Origin: Trichomonas tenax
Taxonomy: Eukaryota > Parabasalia > Trichomonadida > Trichomonadidae
NCBI GenBank assembly: GCA_023091735.1
Contig: JALKBU010000801.1
Coordinates: forward strand, 1-24,159
Direction: 5' to 3'
DNA length: 24,159 nucleotides
Shown here: positions 9,801-17,437 of the stretch, piece by piece
Layout of the letters: each line of letters starts with the position of its first letter
Position numbering within the stretch: position 1 is the stretch's first letter
The notes under the pieces: model-generated
Seen by the model: only the letters and a program-made list of their open reading frames with translations
The model's database searches: none
What the model was told of the DNA's origin: nothing
Made by a program: the position numbers and the translations under genes

Positions 9801-9973
9801 TGTGCAGAAACACAATTTTGGAAAGCAGATATTGTTGATATCGATTGCAAACTTTGAAGATCCTCGGAATTTTCTATCACATCTTTAATGCATTGCTGTA
9901 ACTGTGCGAGGCTTGATGACCTAATCGACGTTTTGTTAACAATTTGATACGAAAAAGTCTCATTTACCTGCAT
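3887..9973 (-). CDS. TOR-like PIK-related kinase (PIKK), predicted pseudokinase
   Basis: The product has 2028 residues with no interruption. PIKKs such as TOR combine HEAT solenoids, a FAT domain, a PI3K-type kinase and a short FATC tail. Here residues 1 to ~1100 are amphipathic HEAT-like helices, ~1150-1600 a FAT-like TPR region (for example the GNWDKAYDLYRLANNKEK area), ~1740-1950 the kinase region and ~1999-2028 a FATC ending DWNPWW, like the TOR ending GWCPFW. The catalytic loop GYIFGVGDRKLSN (about 1890-1901) matches GYILGLGDRHPSN, and VPFRLSRVMANALDTAGVQG (1925-1944) matches the TOR block VPFRLTRMLTNAMEVTG. However, the metal-binding DFGDCF is replaced by IFFPCF (1915-1920), the DRH His by Lys1898, and the N-lobe Lys apparently by Arg1754. 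A TCATTC Inr-like site lies about 10 nt before the ATG. TRRAP-type pseudokinases are much longer; the closest motifs here are TOR's. Confidence 0.85.
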   Translation of the reverse strand: MQVNETFSYQIVNKTSIRSSSLAQLQQCIKDVIENSEDLQSLQSISTISAFQNCVSAQFKVSQNTKSEGYYLNSLFSLLSYNSLQKNNMHYLLLMNALISTDLGEKKNKAMNISKDIISIQPDLNPVVWTLLEKILVWLTNPLGTSMHLTLHPLRDTIWKWYFSGDTTAIISSLSLLNIFIKRFYILLIPAFNSFQNLLTRSIQDSEIKIRNKTIEVLESSLQIIGSSSDGPIRRLFDGFRNLIENEYNSILVESVISVFEHSADYCYIMQFSKTMIEKLNPNDQASLLLIPFIYKCKPSVFISGDIKHILEMFKDFLTASSSKKKMVYKALGNFGFNLSKFIIENHQVQVNSILEAITIDSRVSAYAFLSLVDPQSDFFYDKMSDLFELPISTFLARGMRRFIRRWPDSAHQFRSYVMSQLNKIVLISSDAEKLTHAFNILAMFQFRDDEMSNQMIDQYSLMLRHPSSQVREKCASFLIHQQAVFPSAVYRLVAFVSIETVPELRAETISKIIVQPTQSDMITPLHSLLTDRQTEIVYKALTLLCEIKEASHFIMEFTCDIINRLNRSTTLEGHYVTCLLILARNHFIYIRPFVNIIIDYLLKCERQTASSLELISILVNDIDFEIIIPKLEPILIKSLNRNSSNRKVSAALKLFTVLLSSQSFRIQLRSTREILINNLIDLFSSTDSEKIRTQILEVVTRIGVITPLAVRSLFTRPVKRFNNNTIAPLDGLSNLPVYAASFAVSSITEILASEDFSCLQSLALETLLIILKKFRTIPMVIHDEILETICKTIRGKSTSTTTIILNNVPTLIRIFDKKAEIFIPDIISIIFENWGKIDLAILLTGIEWMAYRLPDAVAPFASKILSMIVPELSTAKPKEAENIFVAIACFGKLSALVDTLIMQNAIPWIEGHIHETDVEAYVLEKFADILKGMPIEKFYVRIYQMLTMITKENSELIPQVIEILSVVIVRMKNELEIFIPEILQFYDLRNFDTFWKIIECISTHRDIPPKYADQFIHPNINRMFQDFPEQPFSSFQYILPEFEAPYSSWDALQWNRWINSFMNLIILKSPSKAISACMTICERDHKVRSTLFPVSFALCVSECSDTQPLHSVLKIALTSDGIPLYARSLFLSAVEILMLHNIDVRVPEAVIGEKAMQAGNLSLALRCFENIFKQTGDSSKLVKVNLMLGQRYLARKLAKCDTAEEAELVGNWDKAYDLYRLANNKEKILLCLERMNKFETLSKLQLKGEKAAEVALFNCSNEFRELAETDFHKAVIAILDGNAQEASNIIRKIRDTVFPHILSNTDFDYGSITNEMSSASMLVDLEDAARILELRLAMVNSTPHEKTRIEDKINRLFEMWDEKFDSLDPSSLFLTIIIRRAVSPPEKTADGFVKFLRKYHNDTNAGELVDMAFKRLSILDPRRFVMIDNLLNKSVNEFEEAVKNSEVSDDNWRHELGRAFLAAGDHDKAVKYLPRHSLDWAKAALNLFEHNNDFSIIEDVFSTFIKFDGIHFLMAILSRNIPEIEAIVNSRADLIPPLQLTNFIPQIVAFADRPVYLNLLCKYFKASPNKAIFAMVHKVISADSELFTKFVSEDPSINHIVEFAREMVNISTTYHERIAINAQKFVDTQDLCDLISLYSQEDKSGVVNQFFQLNPDLKECKRLALLYSANLQKADLHQCYDAHKSFMSKIVMPKEYSLSDISHIEEKDFFTKITLPFADAQIGRFGSIIAQENYSKTIKTILDSGITSSFTIRNRSHSFIDERAFILMRLISKILRSQKTSFAPPMIYTVPLTPSISLEKSSPCFSLEEAIKQSRRRQSTMADERSWIIDDFDFLAPDQKLTAFKQSLSSTRGDDLENIIIRGSVSIQGWMERRTMYISSLAIKCITGYIFGVGDRKLSNIMMELATSKVYNAIFFPCFSATQVPFRLSRVMANALDTAGVQGVLEREMKDCLEAIRKEKERLLRAIEPNVRDEKLGWAPKCDKALEFVSQRLESDRSSLDVVKDLISSASSDESLSMMPSDWNPWW

Positions 9974-9980
9974 TTTCCTC

Positions 9981-9986
9981 GAATGA
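9981..9986 (-). promoter_or_regulatory. Candidate Inr (TCATTC) of the PIKK gene
   Basis: On the minus strand TCATTC lies with its A 11 nt before the first base of the ATG. The trichomonad initiator is known as TCA(+1)Y(T/A) close to the start codon; this copy fits except at its final base. The assignment is by position and consensus only. Confidence 0.4.
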
Positions 9987-10191
9987 TTTTTTTATCTTAC
10001 ACAAATTATTTTAGAATTTTCATTTTGTTTTATTGATTTTTCTTGCATTTTTAATTTTTTGAAAATATAAAATCTATCAATCAATTTCATTATTAATGTA
10101 TATAACATTTCTTAGCTAAAAAATCTTTTTGGCATTTTATAAAAGCCATTCTCACTCCCTTCCTCCCAATTTTTTTCGATAAAATTTATAT

Positions 10192-10222
10192 GGTGTATTC
10201 CATGTGACATGGGGAATATACC
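10192..10222. repeat. Imperfect inverted repeat / hairpin
   Basis: GGTGTATTCCATGT (10192-10205) pairs with ACATGGGGAATATACC (10207-10222), leaving a two-base bulge and one G-U type mismatch around a tight centre, CATGTGACATG. Whether it is a structured RNA, a mobile-element end or chance is unclear. Confidence 0.35.
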
Positions 10223-10313
10223 CTATTAAGGACTAAGCTTGGTGAACATAAGTTCTCGAGATTTCAAAATTGGAAAATTATCATATATCTGATTTCAAAT
10301 CTGACTTTACATG

Positions 10314-10383
10314 ACAAATATGGCATAACGGTTAGGATCAATACTCACATAACCCATGATAGGTTTAATTCCAGTTATGATCA
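10314..10383 (+). pseudogene. Possible decayed tRNA gene (relic, weak)
   Basis: TGGCATAACGGTTAGGATC resembles a D-arm/A-box, CTCACAT resembles an anticodon loop (CAC, valine-type), and GGTTTAATTCC resembles a B-box GGTTCGATTCC with CG changed to TA. The acceptor and anticodon stems do not pair, so this cannot be a working tRNA. The match may be coincidental. Confidence 0.2.
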
Positions 10384-12020
10384 TTTTTCTTAACTTTTTT
10401 TATTAACATCATGCATTTTATAAACATGTATTATTATTCTAGTTAATGTATGGACGCACATGCATTTGCATTATTCAGGAGCATTGTTTTCTGCCATTTA
10501 AACAGACCTAACCCAATAAATAAAATCAAATTATTGGAAGTTCATTGATGAGTTAACTGATATTTTGCTAATACTTATGTACAAAATGAAGCATTCAATA
10601 GTTCTCGATGCCTTCTATTAATATAATTCGAATGAAAGAAAAATTTATTCGACGTGAAAATTGATCAATTTCTGGGGGATCCTATAGTATTCATAATATA
10701 ACAATTTATGACAATGTACAGAAATATAACCCAAATGTACTCCATGAATAGCAAAGGTAAATATAGTATCTAAACAAAATATATTAACTTTTTGCTAACA
10801 ATGAAAATATTTGGCGGAAATTATTGTTTTCGATTCAGATAAGTGTGCAATTTTCAACGAAACTAAAATAACTAAGGATATCGTTTTGGAAGAACTTTAG
10901 GAAAATGCAAAAACGCCTAAAAATTCACCTTCCAAGCGACGATTATTTTTTGTAAATTGCTAAAAATCTCATGATTTTACCTATCATAAACACATGTTTA
11001 ATTAATCCATTACAACCTAATAATGCCATTAATGCTATATACAATGTTTGGATGGTCGGCTATATTTTCGAACAGAGCTACTTTTTCCCTGTTAAATAAC
11101 AAACAAATAATATTATAATGAATTATTTTATCACTTTTTAATCATTTAACAAAAACGCTAATTTTTTGACATACATCAAGTGCTCAGCCCACAACATGCA
11201 TACACCAAGCCAATTATCGTGGGAGCTATGAATCGTATCTCGATACCCAATAGATAGAAAAATCTATAAAATTTCTTAAAATACCGAAATTTCACCACCA
11301 ATTTACCTATTCCTTCATGGATACCATCAATTAATGTTGAGTATATTACTACACATCAATAATGTATGTATATATTTTTAGAAAACATCTCATATATAGT
11401 TAAAATTAGTTAAATCTAATTCGTATCTCCAAAAGTTAGGTTGCTGCAGCATTCATATTGCAGCTACATGTTTATGTCTATATTAACACTATAACTACGA
11501 AAGATGATGCAATAAAATTGGTTACAAATATTTTTATATATAGTGACTAAACGAAGCTTATGAACATATATAAAAGTCAAAATAATTATATATTGCTCGC
11601 TTAATAATGCAAAATTCCGATTTTTTTAAAAAACACTATTAACTTCAATATAGTCTTGATTATGAATTTCTAACTGATTCATTACATATGTATATCTAGT
11701 AGTTAAAAGAATTTTTATGTGCGTTTAGCTGTTACAGAATAGGACATAAAGATAATCTGAACTTTTTCCCTCCGAGAGATAACCTTAAAGGCTGAGAAGG
11801 TCTTTATTTTATATCTTGAAACAACTTGATTCTTCAAATGTTATGACAATTGTTAAATATAAAAATGAAATCGCTTTTAGAAATTATAATTAAAAATCTA
11901 TGTTTACCTTCGATATTTAGAGATATTAGTTAAATATCATATTTATTTAATATAATACCAATAGTTATATTTTCGTAATTTAGATGTTTTCACTACTTGA
12001 TGTGATAAAAATATGGTTAA

Positions 12021-12043
12021 TATTATATTATATTATATTATAT
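12021..12043. repeat. TATTA pentanucleotide microsatellite
   Basis: Four perfect TATTA units plus three bases, 62 bp upstream of the TAF6 start codon. Confidence 0.8.
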
Positions 12044-12104
12044 CAATATTATATTTTTCTTTATATGGCATGTTTTGCTTAAGGAATAGATAGACATTAA
12101 TGTA

Positions 12105-13546
12105 ATGAGTATATGCAACAATGTATTAGACTCCAATTTGAAAATTAATTCGACGAAATTTTTGCAAGAAATACCAAAATTTTGTCACTTTTCAATGACG
12201 AATAGTCTCATCGAACCCATATTTGAGCAATCAATACGGGCAATTTTCGATGAGAAGAATGCCACAATTGAGGACATTGCCGTAATTATCGATACCAAAC
12301 ACAGGTTTGAAAGCCTAGTTAAGAATGTATTGAGGTTTGGTATCAATTTTCAAAAGCAAAGTCATGAAAAGAGACTCACAGTTGACAACCTCAACGAATC
12401 CTTACTGGCTATGAACTATGGATATCTCCTTGGTTATAGACATCGCAAGGCAATTCGATATACACCGATAGGAACGGTTGACAACACAATTCTGTCTGTC
12501 CCAGAAGATAGGCAGCTCGATATTAACCAATACATTAATCAGATGCTTCTACCAACGCCGATTGAAAGGTATTTTTCCTTTCATTGGTTATCTTATCTCA
12601 AAGGCGTTCAGCCTCAAATACCAGAAAATATAACGTATGTATTACATCTTGACCCATTTTGTTTGCATTTTGGGTCAAGATAATTTTTTTAGATAAACTA
12701 ACACACAGAGAACCTAATAAAGAAAATGCGGTTGCAACAGCACAGATCATTGCGCCAACTAAGGCTAAATTAACTGACCAGCCTGTTCACATAATTTCTT
12801 CCAGAAACGAAGTTGACAAAGATTTGTACACGAAATACATGAAAGTGTTTCAAAATACAGATAAGCTTTACTCTATTTGCCACGATCTCGAAAATGATTC
12901 AGCAATTACACCATTATTACCATATATCAACGCCGAATTATCAAATCCTTACTCTCATATCATGGAAATAATCATCAGAATCAAAATTTCCGAGGCTCTC
13001 CTTCGGAATAAATTCGTTTCAACAGACTCATTCCTACAAAATTTCATCAGTTTAGGAATTACAGCAGTTATTGAGCCAAATTTCGATATTTTTGGCATTA
13101 AAGACCAAGGAGCAAGATTTTTATGCGAATTGGTTCAGAGATATGAATCTATATATCCTAATCTTAGGAGTAGATTAGCTGTTTTTTTCGCATCAATTTT
13201 CAATGATAAGAGACAAACAACATTTTTTGATAAAAGACAAAGCATTGTACAGAGAAAGATAGGAGCCGCAATTATGTTGTATTATATAGGCCCAGAAATT
13301 GTTAGGCACGAGATTTTACCAAAAATACCAGAAATTCTTGAAAAGAACAATTTAAGGCAGATGGGGCCAGATGGTTTTAAATTGAAGGCGATTTTGCTGA
13401 AATTAAGCGGAGATTGTTTTAATAGAGATACTCAAGAGTCAATAGCAAAGACTGGATCACCAAAACTGCCAGAGGACCAAAGAAGGTTGTACAATACTAT
13501 AGCGAAATACTTCGGAATGGATTTCTTTATTTATTCTGCGAGATAA
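12105..13546 (+). CDS. TAF6: TFIID/SAGA subunit TAF6 (two exons, 12105-12634 and 12709-13546)
   Basis: TAF6 is a histone-fold subunit of the general transcription factor TFIID and of SAGA-type complexes. Exon 1 (12105-12634) and exon 2 (12709-13546) join to give 455 residues. Residues ~34-113 form the TAF6 histone fold (including RLTVDNLNESLLAMNYGYLLG, matching the human [21 protein letters not shown] region), followed by the conserved linker. HWLSYLKGVQPQIPEN (160-175) closely matches human HWLSIEGCQPAIPEN. After a short linker, residues ~205-455 are a helical HEAT-repeat domain (NPYSHIMEIIIRIKISEALL area). Neither exon alone gives the whole family architecture; splicing restores it. It is divergent from PIKK and convergent with SBDS. 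A poorly conserved C-terminal Pro/Ser tail of animal TAF6 is absent. TAF6L-type paralogues cannot be excluded. Confidence 0.85.
12635..12708 (+). other. Spliceosomal intron, 74 nt, within TAF6
   Basis: The intron begins GTATGT (12635-12640) and ends with a fused branch/acceptor ACTAACACACAG (12697-12708), the arrangement reported for Trichomonas vaginalis introns. Removal joins AC|A into a Thr codon and continues GAA CCT AAT in frame, directly after the conserved IPEN motif. Without splicing the upstream frame ends at 12683, inside the intron. Confidence 0.92.
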
Positions 13547-13773
13547 TATTTATATTTTTTATATTTTAAATGATAGATCTGTTATTCTTTAATAATTAAG
13601 CAATTGTATCATCTTTTTAGTTCTCAAGTCAAACAATTATTTCACTTTGACAACGAATATTTTACAATGTCAAAATATGAAAAATCAAAATTGGATTTAG
13701 ATAATACTATGGTTATACCATAGATAGTGTTTAATAGAATTATATTTGAACAAAACATAAAAATCTACAATAT
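13547..13773. other. Short spacer between the convergent TAF6 and SBDS 3' ends
   Basis: 227 bp of AT-rich DNA with no gene. It contains the 3' untranslated regions of both neighbours. No clear terminator is seen. Confidence 0.5.
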
Positions 13774-14586
13774 TTATTCATCATCTTCTTCAGAATTATC
13801 ATCCTGCTTGTTATCATTCGGCTGCTTTGCATCGTTCTTGTCAGCAACATCCATTGTTGGTGAAACGTATAATTCTAAGATGTCGATCTTAATGTCTGTG
13901 CCAAATTCATCTGCTAAGTGTTGAGCAATTTGACGTAACGAGCCAGGCTCTACTTGAGCAATAACAGCTGTTTGGTTTGGATCTGCTTTATCAACTTTTT
14001 CAACAAGTGGAAGCATTGAAATCATCTTTTCAGCGAGTTCAGGCTTGATGTAGAATACAAGGCGAATCTTAGCACGTGCAATTGGATAACCTTGTGCCTT
14101 TAATTCTCTAATGACTTTGAGAGCTTGTGCCTTTGCAGATTTTGTTGGCTTAACAGAGAAACCAATCTCCTTCATGGCTCTTTCGACTGTTGAAGAAGTG
14201 AGTGGCCTTTCAGTATTAACATTAACACATTGTGAAGCGACAATTGACGAAATATCTTTAGTAAGATTCTCGATAACGATCTTTCTTTCCTTTTCAGCAA
14301 GTTTTAGCTGACCTTGATCAAGAATTAATCTCAACGCTTTTTCCATATCATCGACACCGAGTGTTTCAAGAACTTCAGACTGCTTTGCGAGCATTCCATG
14401 ATCGACGTTTGAGAAAATCGAGTGTGATTGAACAACTTCGTCGATATTTTTTTCGAGGCCATTTCTCCAACTCGTTACTTTGTTTGGAGTTACAGCAATT
14501 TCGAACTGCTTTCCGTTCTTCTTCAGTTTGACGATAGAAACATTGGAAAGAAGCTTTTGGCCAACGGGAATGATAATATCAGCCAT
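13774..14586 (-). CDS. SBDS: SBDS ribosome maturation factor
   Basis: The product has 270 residues. SBDS works with the GTPase EFL1 to release eIF6 from pre-60S ribosomal subunits in the cytoplasm. The three SBDS domains are all visible: an N-terminal FYSH domain (1-95, with KRFEIA-like KQFEIAVTPNKV and RNGLEKNIDEVVQSHSIF), a helical domain (about 100-165, EKERKIVIENLTKDISSIV, CVNVNTERPLTSSTVERAMK) and a ferredoxin-like C-terminal domain (about 170-245, KIRLVFYIKPELAEKM, QVEPGSLRQI). Residues 246-270 form an extra Asp/Glu/Asn/Lys tail ending SEEDDE, making it about 20 residues longer than the human protein. The start ATG is at 14586, and the first residues align with the family N-terminus. 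Confidence 0.97.
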   Translation of the reverse strand: MADIIIPVGQKLLSNVSIVKLKKNGKQFEIAVTPNKVTSWRNGLEKNIDEVVQSHSIFSNVDHGMLAKQSEVLETLGVDDMEKALRLILDQGQLKLAEKERKIVIENLTKDISSIVASQCVNVNTERPLTSSTVERAMKEIGFSVKPTKSAKAQALKVIRELKAQGYPIARAKIRLVFYIKPELAEKMISMLPLVEKVDKADPNQTAVIAQVEPGSLRQIAQHLADEFGTDIKIDILELYVSPTMDVADKNDAKQPNDNKQDDNSEEDDE

Positions 14587-15189
14587 GAATCAAAAATTTT
14601 GACGATTTATTTCCCATCAATCAAAAATTAGACAAAAATTTATTTTGGATTTTTTGAAAACTCATAACATATCATTAGCAAGCATTTTAATATTTATCCA
14701 TCACATTTTCAACCAAATTCGACATAGTAAAACTTTTGTTAATATATTTCAACATAGAACATCAATATCATTCATAATGAAACATATTACAATAATTAAT
14801 ATAGACTTTTATATAATATTTACTTAGAAATACTGTTAGATATCTATTATATAGGCTAGAAATGAGCAGTTTATAATGTGGTAAAAATTACAAAAATTTT
14901 CATTACTAGGAGATGTTTTGAGTGAATTTTCACATACTTCAAGTCAATAAAAGTCTTTCTTATTGATATAAGCATTATATATGTTATCCATACTGTATTA
15001 TTCAATTAATAAAACACATAAATATGCAATAGACAAGTCAAAAAACGATATTTAATTTTGATGTGATGCAACATTTAAATTTCGGTTTTAATGATGCATA
15101 ATGGATAAAAAATCTGTGTAGATTATATATTTTATATTTTAGAAAATCTCCAATTTGAAGATTGTTTTGATCATTTTTTTTGTGTCAAA
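14587..15189. other. Divergent intergenic region between SBDS and the ankyrin gene
   Basis: 603 bp of AT-rich DNA holding the promoters of both divergently transcribed genes. A 60-codon plus-strand frame at 14645-14827 is Ile/Phe-rich and looks like chance. Near the ankyrin ATG there is a good Inr candidate; near the SBDS ATG only a TCAAAATTTT run is seen (about 13 nt upstream on the minus strand). Confidence 0.5.
15171..15176 (+). promoter_or_regulatory. Candidate Inr (TCATTT) of the ankyrin gene
   Basis: TCATTT matches the trichomonad initiator TCA(+1)Y(T/A), with the A (15173) 17 nt before the ATG at 15190, the spacing usual for short trichomonad 5' leaders. Confidence 0.5.
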
Positions 15190-17025
15190 ATGAATTATCA
15201 ATATGATTTTGAAGCTGTTGAGTCTTTAGGAAGGAATATCAATGATTTATTCGAAATTGAGGATTGTATTTGGGATCTAAACCATAACAATTCCGAAAAT
15301 TTCTCTGATAAAATTTTAAAATTTGTTGAAACTAACAGTAAATTGATCCCTTATATTCTAAATTCCATTGCACATGCGGCGTATACTCACCCTCGAAATA
15401 TTATTGAATTTGGACAAATTTATTCAGAATTTTATAAAATATTACCACAAAATTATGCAACTGGCTTTTTTGAACACTATCTTCTTCTAAAGGGTGTTAT
15501 ACCATATCAAATTTCAACATCATCAAATATCACTCTCGATGAAGCTTTAGAGTTTTACAGTGATCCATTAATAAAGGCAATATTTGATGATGATATCGAT
15601 AGATTTATATTAGAAACAACAAAGCCCGAATTCTGGTATGACCAAAGCATAAGCCTCAAGCCCCTCTACAATAAAAACTCAACATATTTCGAAGCTTCTG
15701 CATTATTTGGGGCTGTGAAAATCTTCAAGTTTTTAATTATGCAGAAAACAAGTCATGTTGATCAACTTACTCTTTATTCTGCAGTATATGGTGGGAACCT
15801 AGAGATTATCCATTTATGCGTTAATAAATTAAACAATTATAAGAAAGGAATCACTGCTGCAACAAAATCGCACAGAAATGATATTGTTCAGTACTTTATT
15901 GAAAGTTTTGATGAAAAAGTTGATCCAGAAATTGCTTTATTGTATTGCAACTCGAAAGCATTCTATTATGCCTTTAATAACTACAAATTCGACTACTTGA
16001 AATATATTAACTTTGCAGGTGAATCAGCACACGCAGTTGCCTTTGATTCAATGACAAAAAGAATTCATACAAAAACAATGCTTCCACATGAAACAATTCA
16101 AAATATTATTACAGGCATTGCCACAGGAGGTTCTACTTATATATGCAAGCAGTTTTTCAAGAGCTTCACATGCAAAGAGCTTAAGTTTGCAGTTCAATTT
16201 GCCACAAAATATGATAGAGATTTGATATTGAAAGAATTTTTGAAAGATTATAATGATCTAAATGATACCGAAACAATGTGTTTAGCATGCGAAAAAGGAT
16301 GCCTGAAATCTATTATTCTTTTACATAAACATGGATATTCTTTAAATGATATGTGTGTTTCATTGACAATTAGAAATGGACACGTTCACGCTTTAAACTA
16401 CACTCTCCCGATTTATTTGAAGAATTATATGATATACAATGATTACAAACTGATTAATATTTGCCTTCAGGCAGCGGTTGCAGATGACAATTTAGAAATG
16501 ATAAACACTTATATTGAGCATTCACACAAGTATTGGAAGAAATTTGATAAATTGTTTTCTCCACATCAAATTCTTCTCAATGCTTGTTTTTACGGATCTT
16601 TAAACATTGCCACAGGGATATTCAATCTCGGATACAAACCAGGAAGCTTTATGGATTTAATGAAGGCAGCTATTTGTGGAGGAAAGTTAGAATGCTTGAA
16701 GTTATTGATTTCAAATGGAGCCGATATCAATGAAGTCGATCAAAATGGAACATCTCCTTTGATGAAGGCTGTTTTCAAAAATAAAAATGAAATGGTTGAA
16801 TTTCTTCTGCAAAGGAATGCCAATGTTTGGATCAAAAACAAATTTAATGAAACAGCTTACAAAATCGCTCTTTATAAGGGATATTCAGACATCAAAAAGA
16901 CAATTATTTCACATATCCCAATTTACAATATTCCATTCTTCCTTTTTGTTGAAAATCGCTCCTTCAGGTACTTCATAGTGGCACTAATCGTTGTCGTGTT
17001 TTCTGCCATCGCTGTGTTCATTTAG
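15190..17025 (+). CDS. DUF3447-like ankyrin-repeat protein with C-terminal membrane anchor
   Basis: The product has 611 residues. The N-terminal ~100 residues (ILKFVETNSKLIPYILNSIA, YTHPRNIIEFGQIYSEFYKI) have the look of the N-terminal module found in the very large trichomonad ankyrin family. A helical DUF3447/ankyrin region follows, with recognisable canonical repeats near the end: AAICGGKLECLKLLISNGAD (about 493-512), then NGTSPLMKAVFKNKNEMVEF and the NANVWIKNKFNETAYKIALYKGY area to about 580. Residues ~592-611, at the very C-terminus, are one hydrophobic helix (YFIVALIVVVFSAIAVFI) preceded by Arg/Ser, so the protein is predicted to be tail-anchored with the ankyrin region in the cytosol. 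No signal peptide. The binding partner is unknown. It is flanked by SBDS (divergent) and the fluoride channel (412 bp downstream). Confidence 0.85.
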   Translation: MNYQYDFEAVESLGRNINDLFEIEDCIWDLNHNNSENFSDKILKFVETNSKLIPYILNSIAHAAYTHPRNIIEFGQIYSEFYKILPQNYATGFFEHYLLLKGVIPYQISTSSNITLDEALEFYSDPLIKAIFDDDIDRFILETTKPEFWYDQSISLKPLYNKNSTYFEASALFGAVKIFKFLIMQKTSHVDQLTLYSAVYGGNLEIIHLCVNKLNNYKKGITAATKSHRNDIVQYFIESFDEKVDPEIALLYCNSKAFYYAFNNYKFDYLKYINFAGESAHAVAFDSMTKRIHTKTMLPHETIQNIITGIATGGSTYICKQFFKSFTCKELKFAVQFATKYDRDLILKEFLKDYNDLNDTETMCLACEKGCLKSIILLHKHGYSLNDMCVSLTIRNGHVHALNYTLPIYLKNYMIYNDYKLINICLQAAVADDNLEMINTYIEHSHKYWKKFDKLFSPHQILLNACFYGSLNIATGIFNLGYKPGSFMDLMKAAICGGKLECLKLLISNGADINEVDQNGTSPLMKAVFKNKNEMVEFLLQRNANVWIKNKFNETAYKIALYKGYSDIKKTIISHIPIYNIPFFLFVENRSFRYFIVALIVVVFSAIAVFI

Positions 17026-17437
17026 AACGAGTTGATATTGAAATTATGATTTTGAAATATGTTCTTGCTTTTGATTTTTTTTAATCAATGAAACTCCTCA
17101 CTGATATTGATTATTAATGATCTGGATCATGCTGCATTCAGAGAAAGCTAATATGCGTGATTCAATTTTCAGTGAATCTTTACGGATTCAACATTAATTG
17201 AGTTTGATTTCAACCTTTAATTTTATATGAGTTTGGAAAATAATCAATACAACTTATGGTCAACTATAGAGTTTGATAACAAAACTAAGCTTTTAAACTT
17301 TAGATTTGGTGCCGAAAATGATGAAGTTTTAACATTATGACAAGTAAAATAGCAAATGTCAGAAGACGATACAAGATTTTGTATGACAAAAATTGTCACT
17401 TTTTAGTGATCGGCATTGTAAACAAAACAAAAAAAAA
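17026..17437. other. Intergenic spacer upstream of the fluoride channel gene
   Basis: No convincing gene. A 37-codon plus-strand frame (17227-17340, beginning MSLENNQYNLW) has balanced, protein-like composition but no recognisable family and no independent support. Confidence 0.45.
17396..17401 (+). promoter_or_regulatory. Candidate Inr (TCACTT) of the fluoride channel gene
   Basis: TCACTT matches the trichomonad initiator TCA(+1)Y(T/A); the A (17398) is 40 nt before the chosen ATG, longer than the usual leader. The alternative is that transcription starts closer to the A-rich run at 17421-17437. Confidence 0.4.

Larger units (their letters stand above)
9974..12104. other. Long gene-free gap between PIKK and TAF6
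   Basis: 2.1 kb with no supported coding region on either strand. It separates two divergently transcribed genes. I could pick out only a strong imperfect hairpin (10192-10222), a tRNA-like relic (about 10314-10383) and a TATTA microsatellite (12021-12043). The rest is unique-looking AT-rich DNA. Confidence 0.5.

Noticed and set aside
12659..13546. Separate gene starting at 12659
   Set aside because: Its first 17 codons lie inside the intron; it is TAF6 exon 2.
2687..14880. Shared word TGAGCAGTTTATAA at about 2687 and 14864
   Set aside because: A 14-base match between AT-rich spacers of this length is expected by chance.
17227..17340. 37-codon plus-strand reading frame
   Set aside because: Balanced composition, but too short and without homology or promoter evidence to call a gene.
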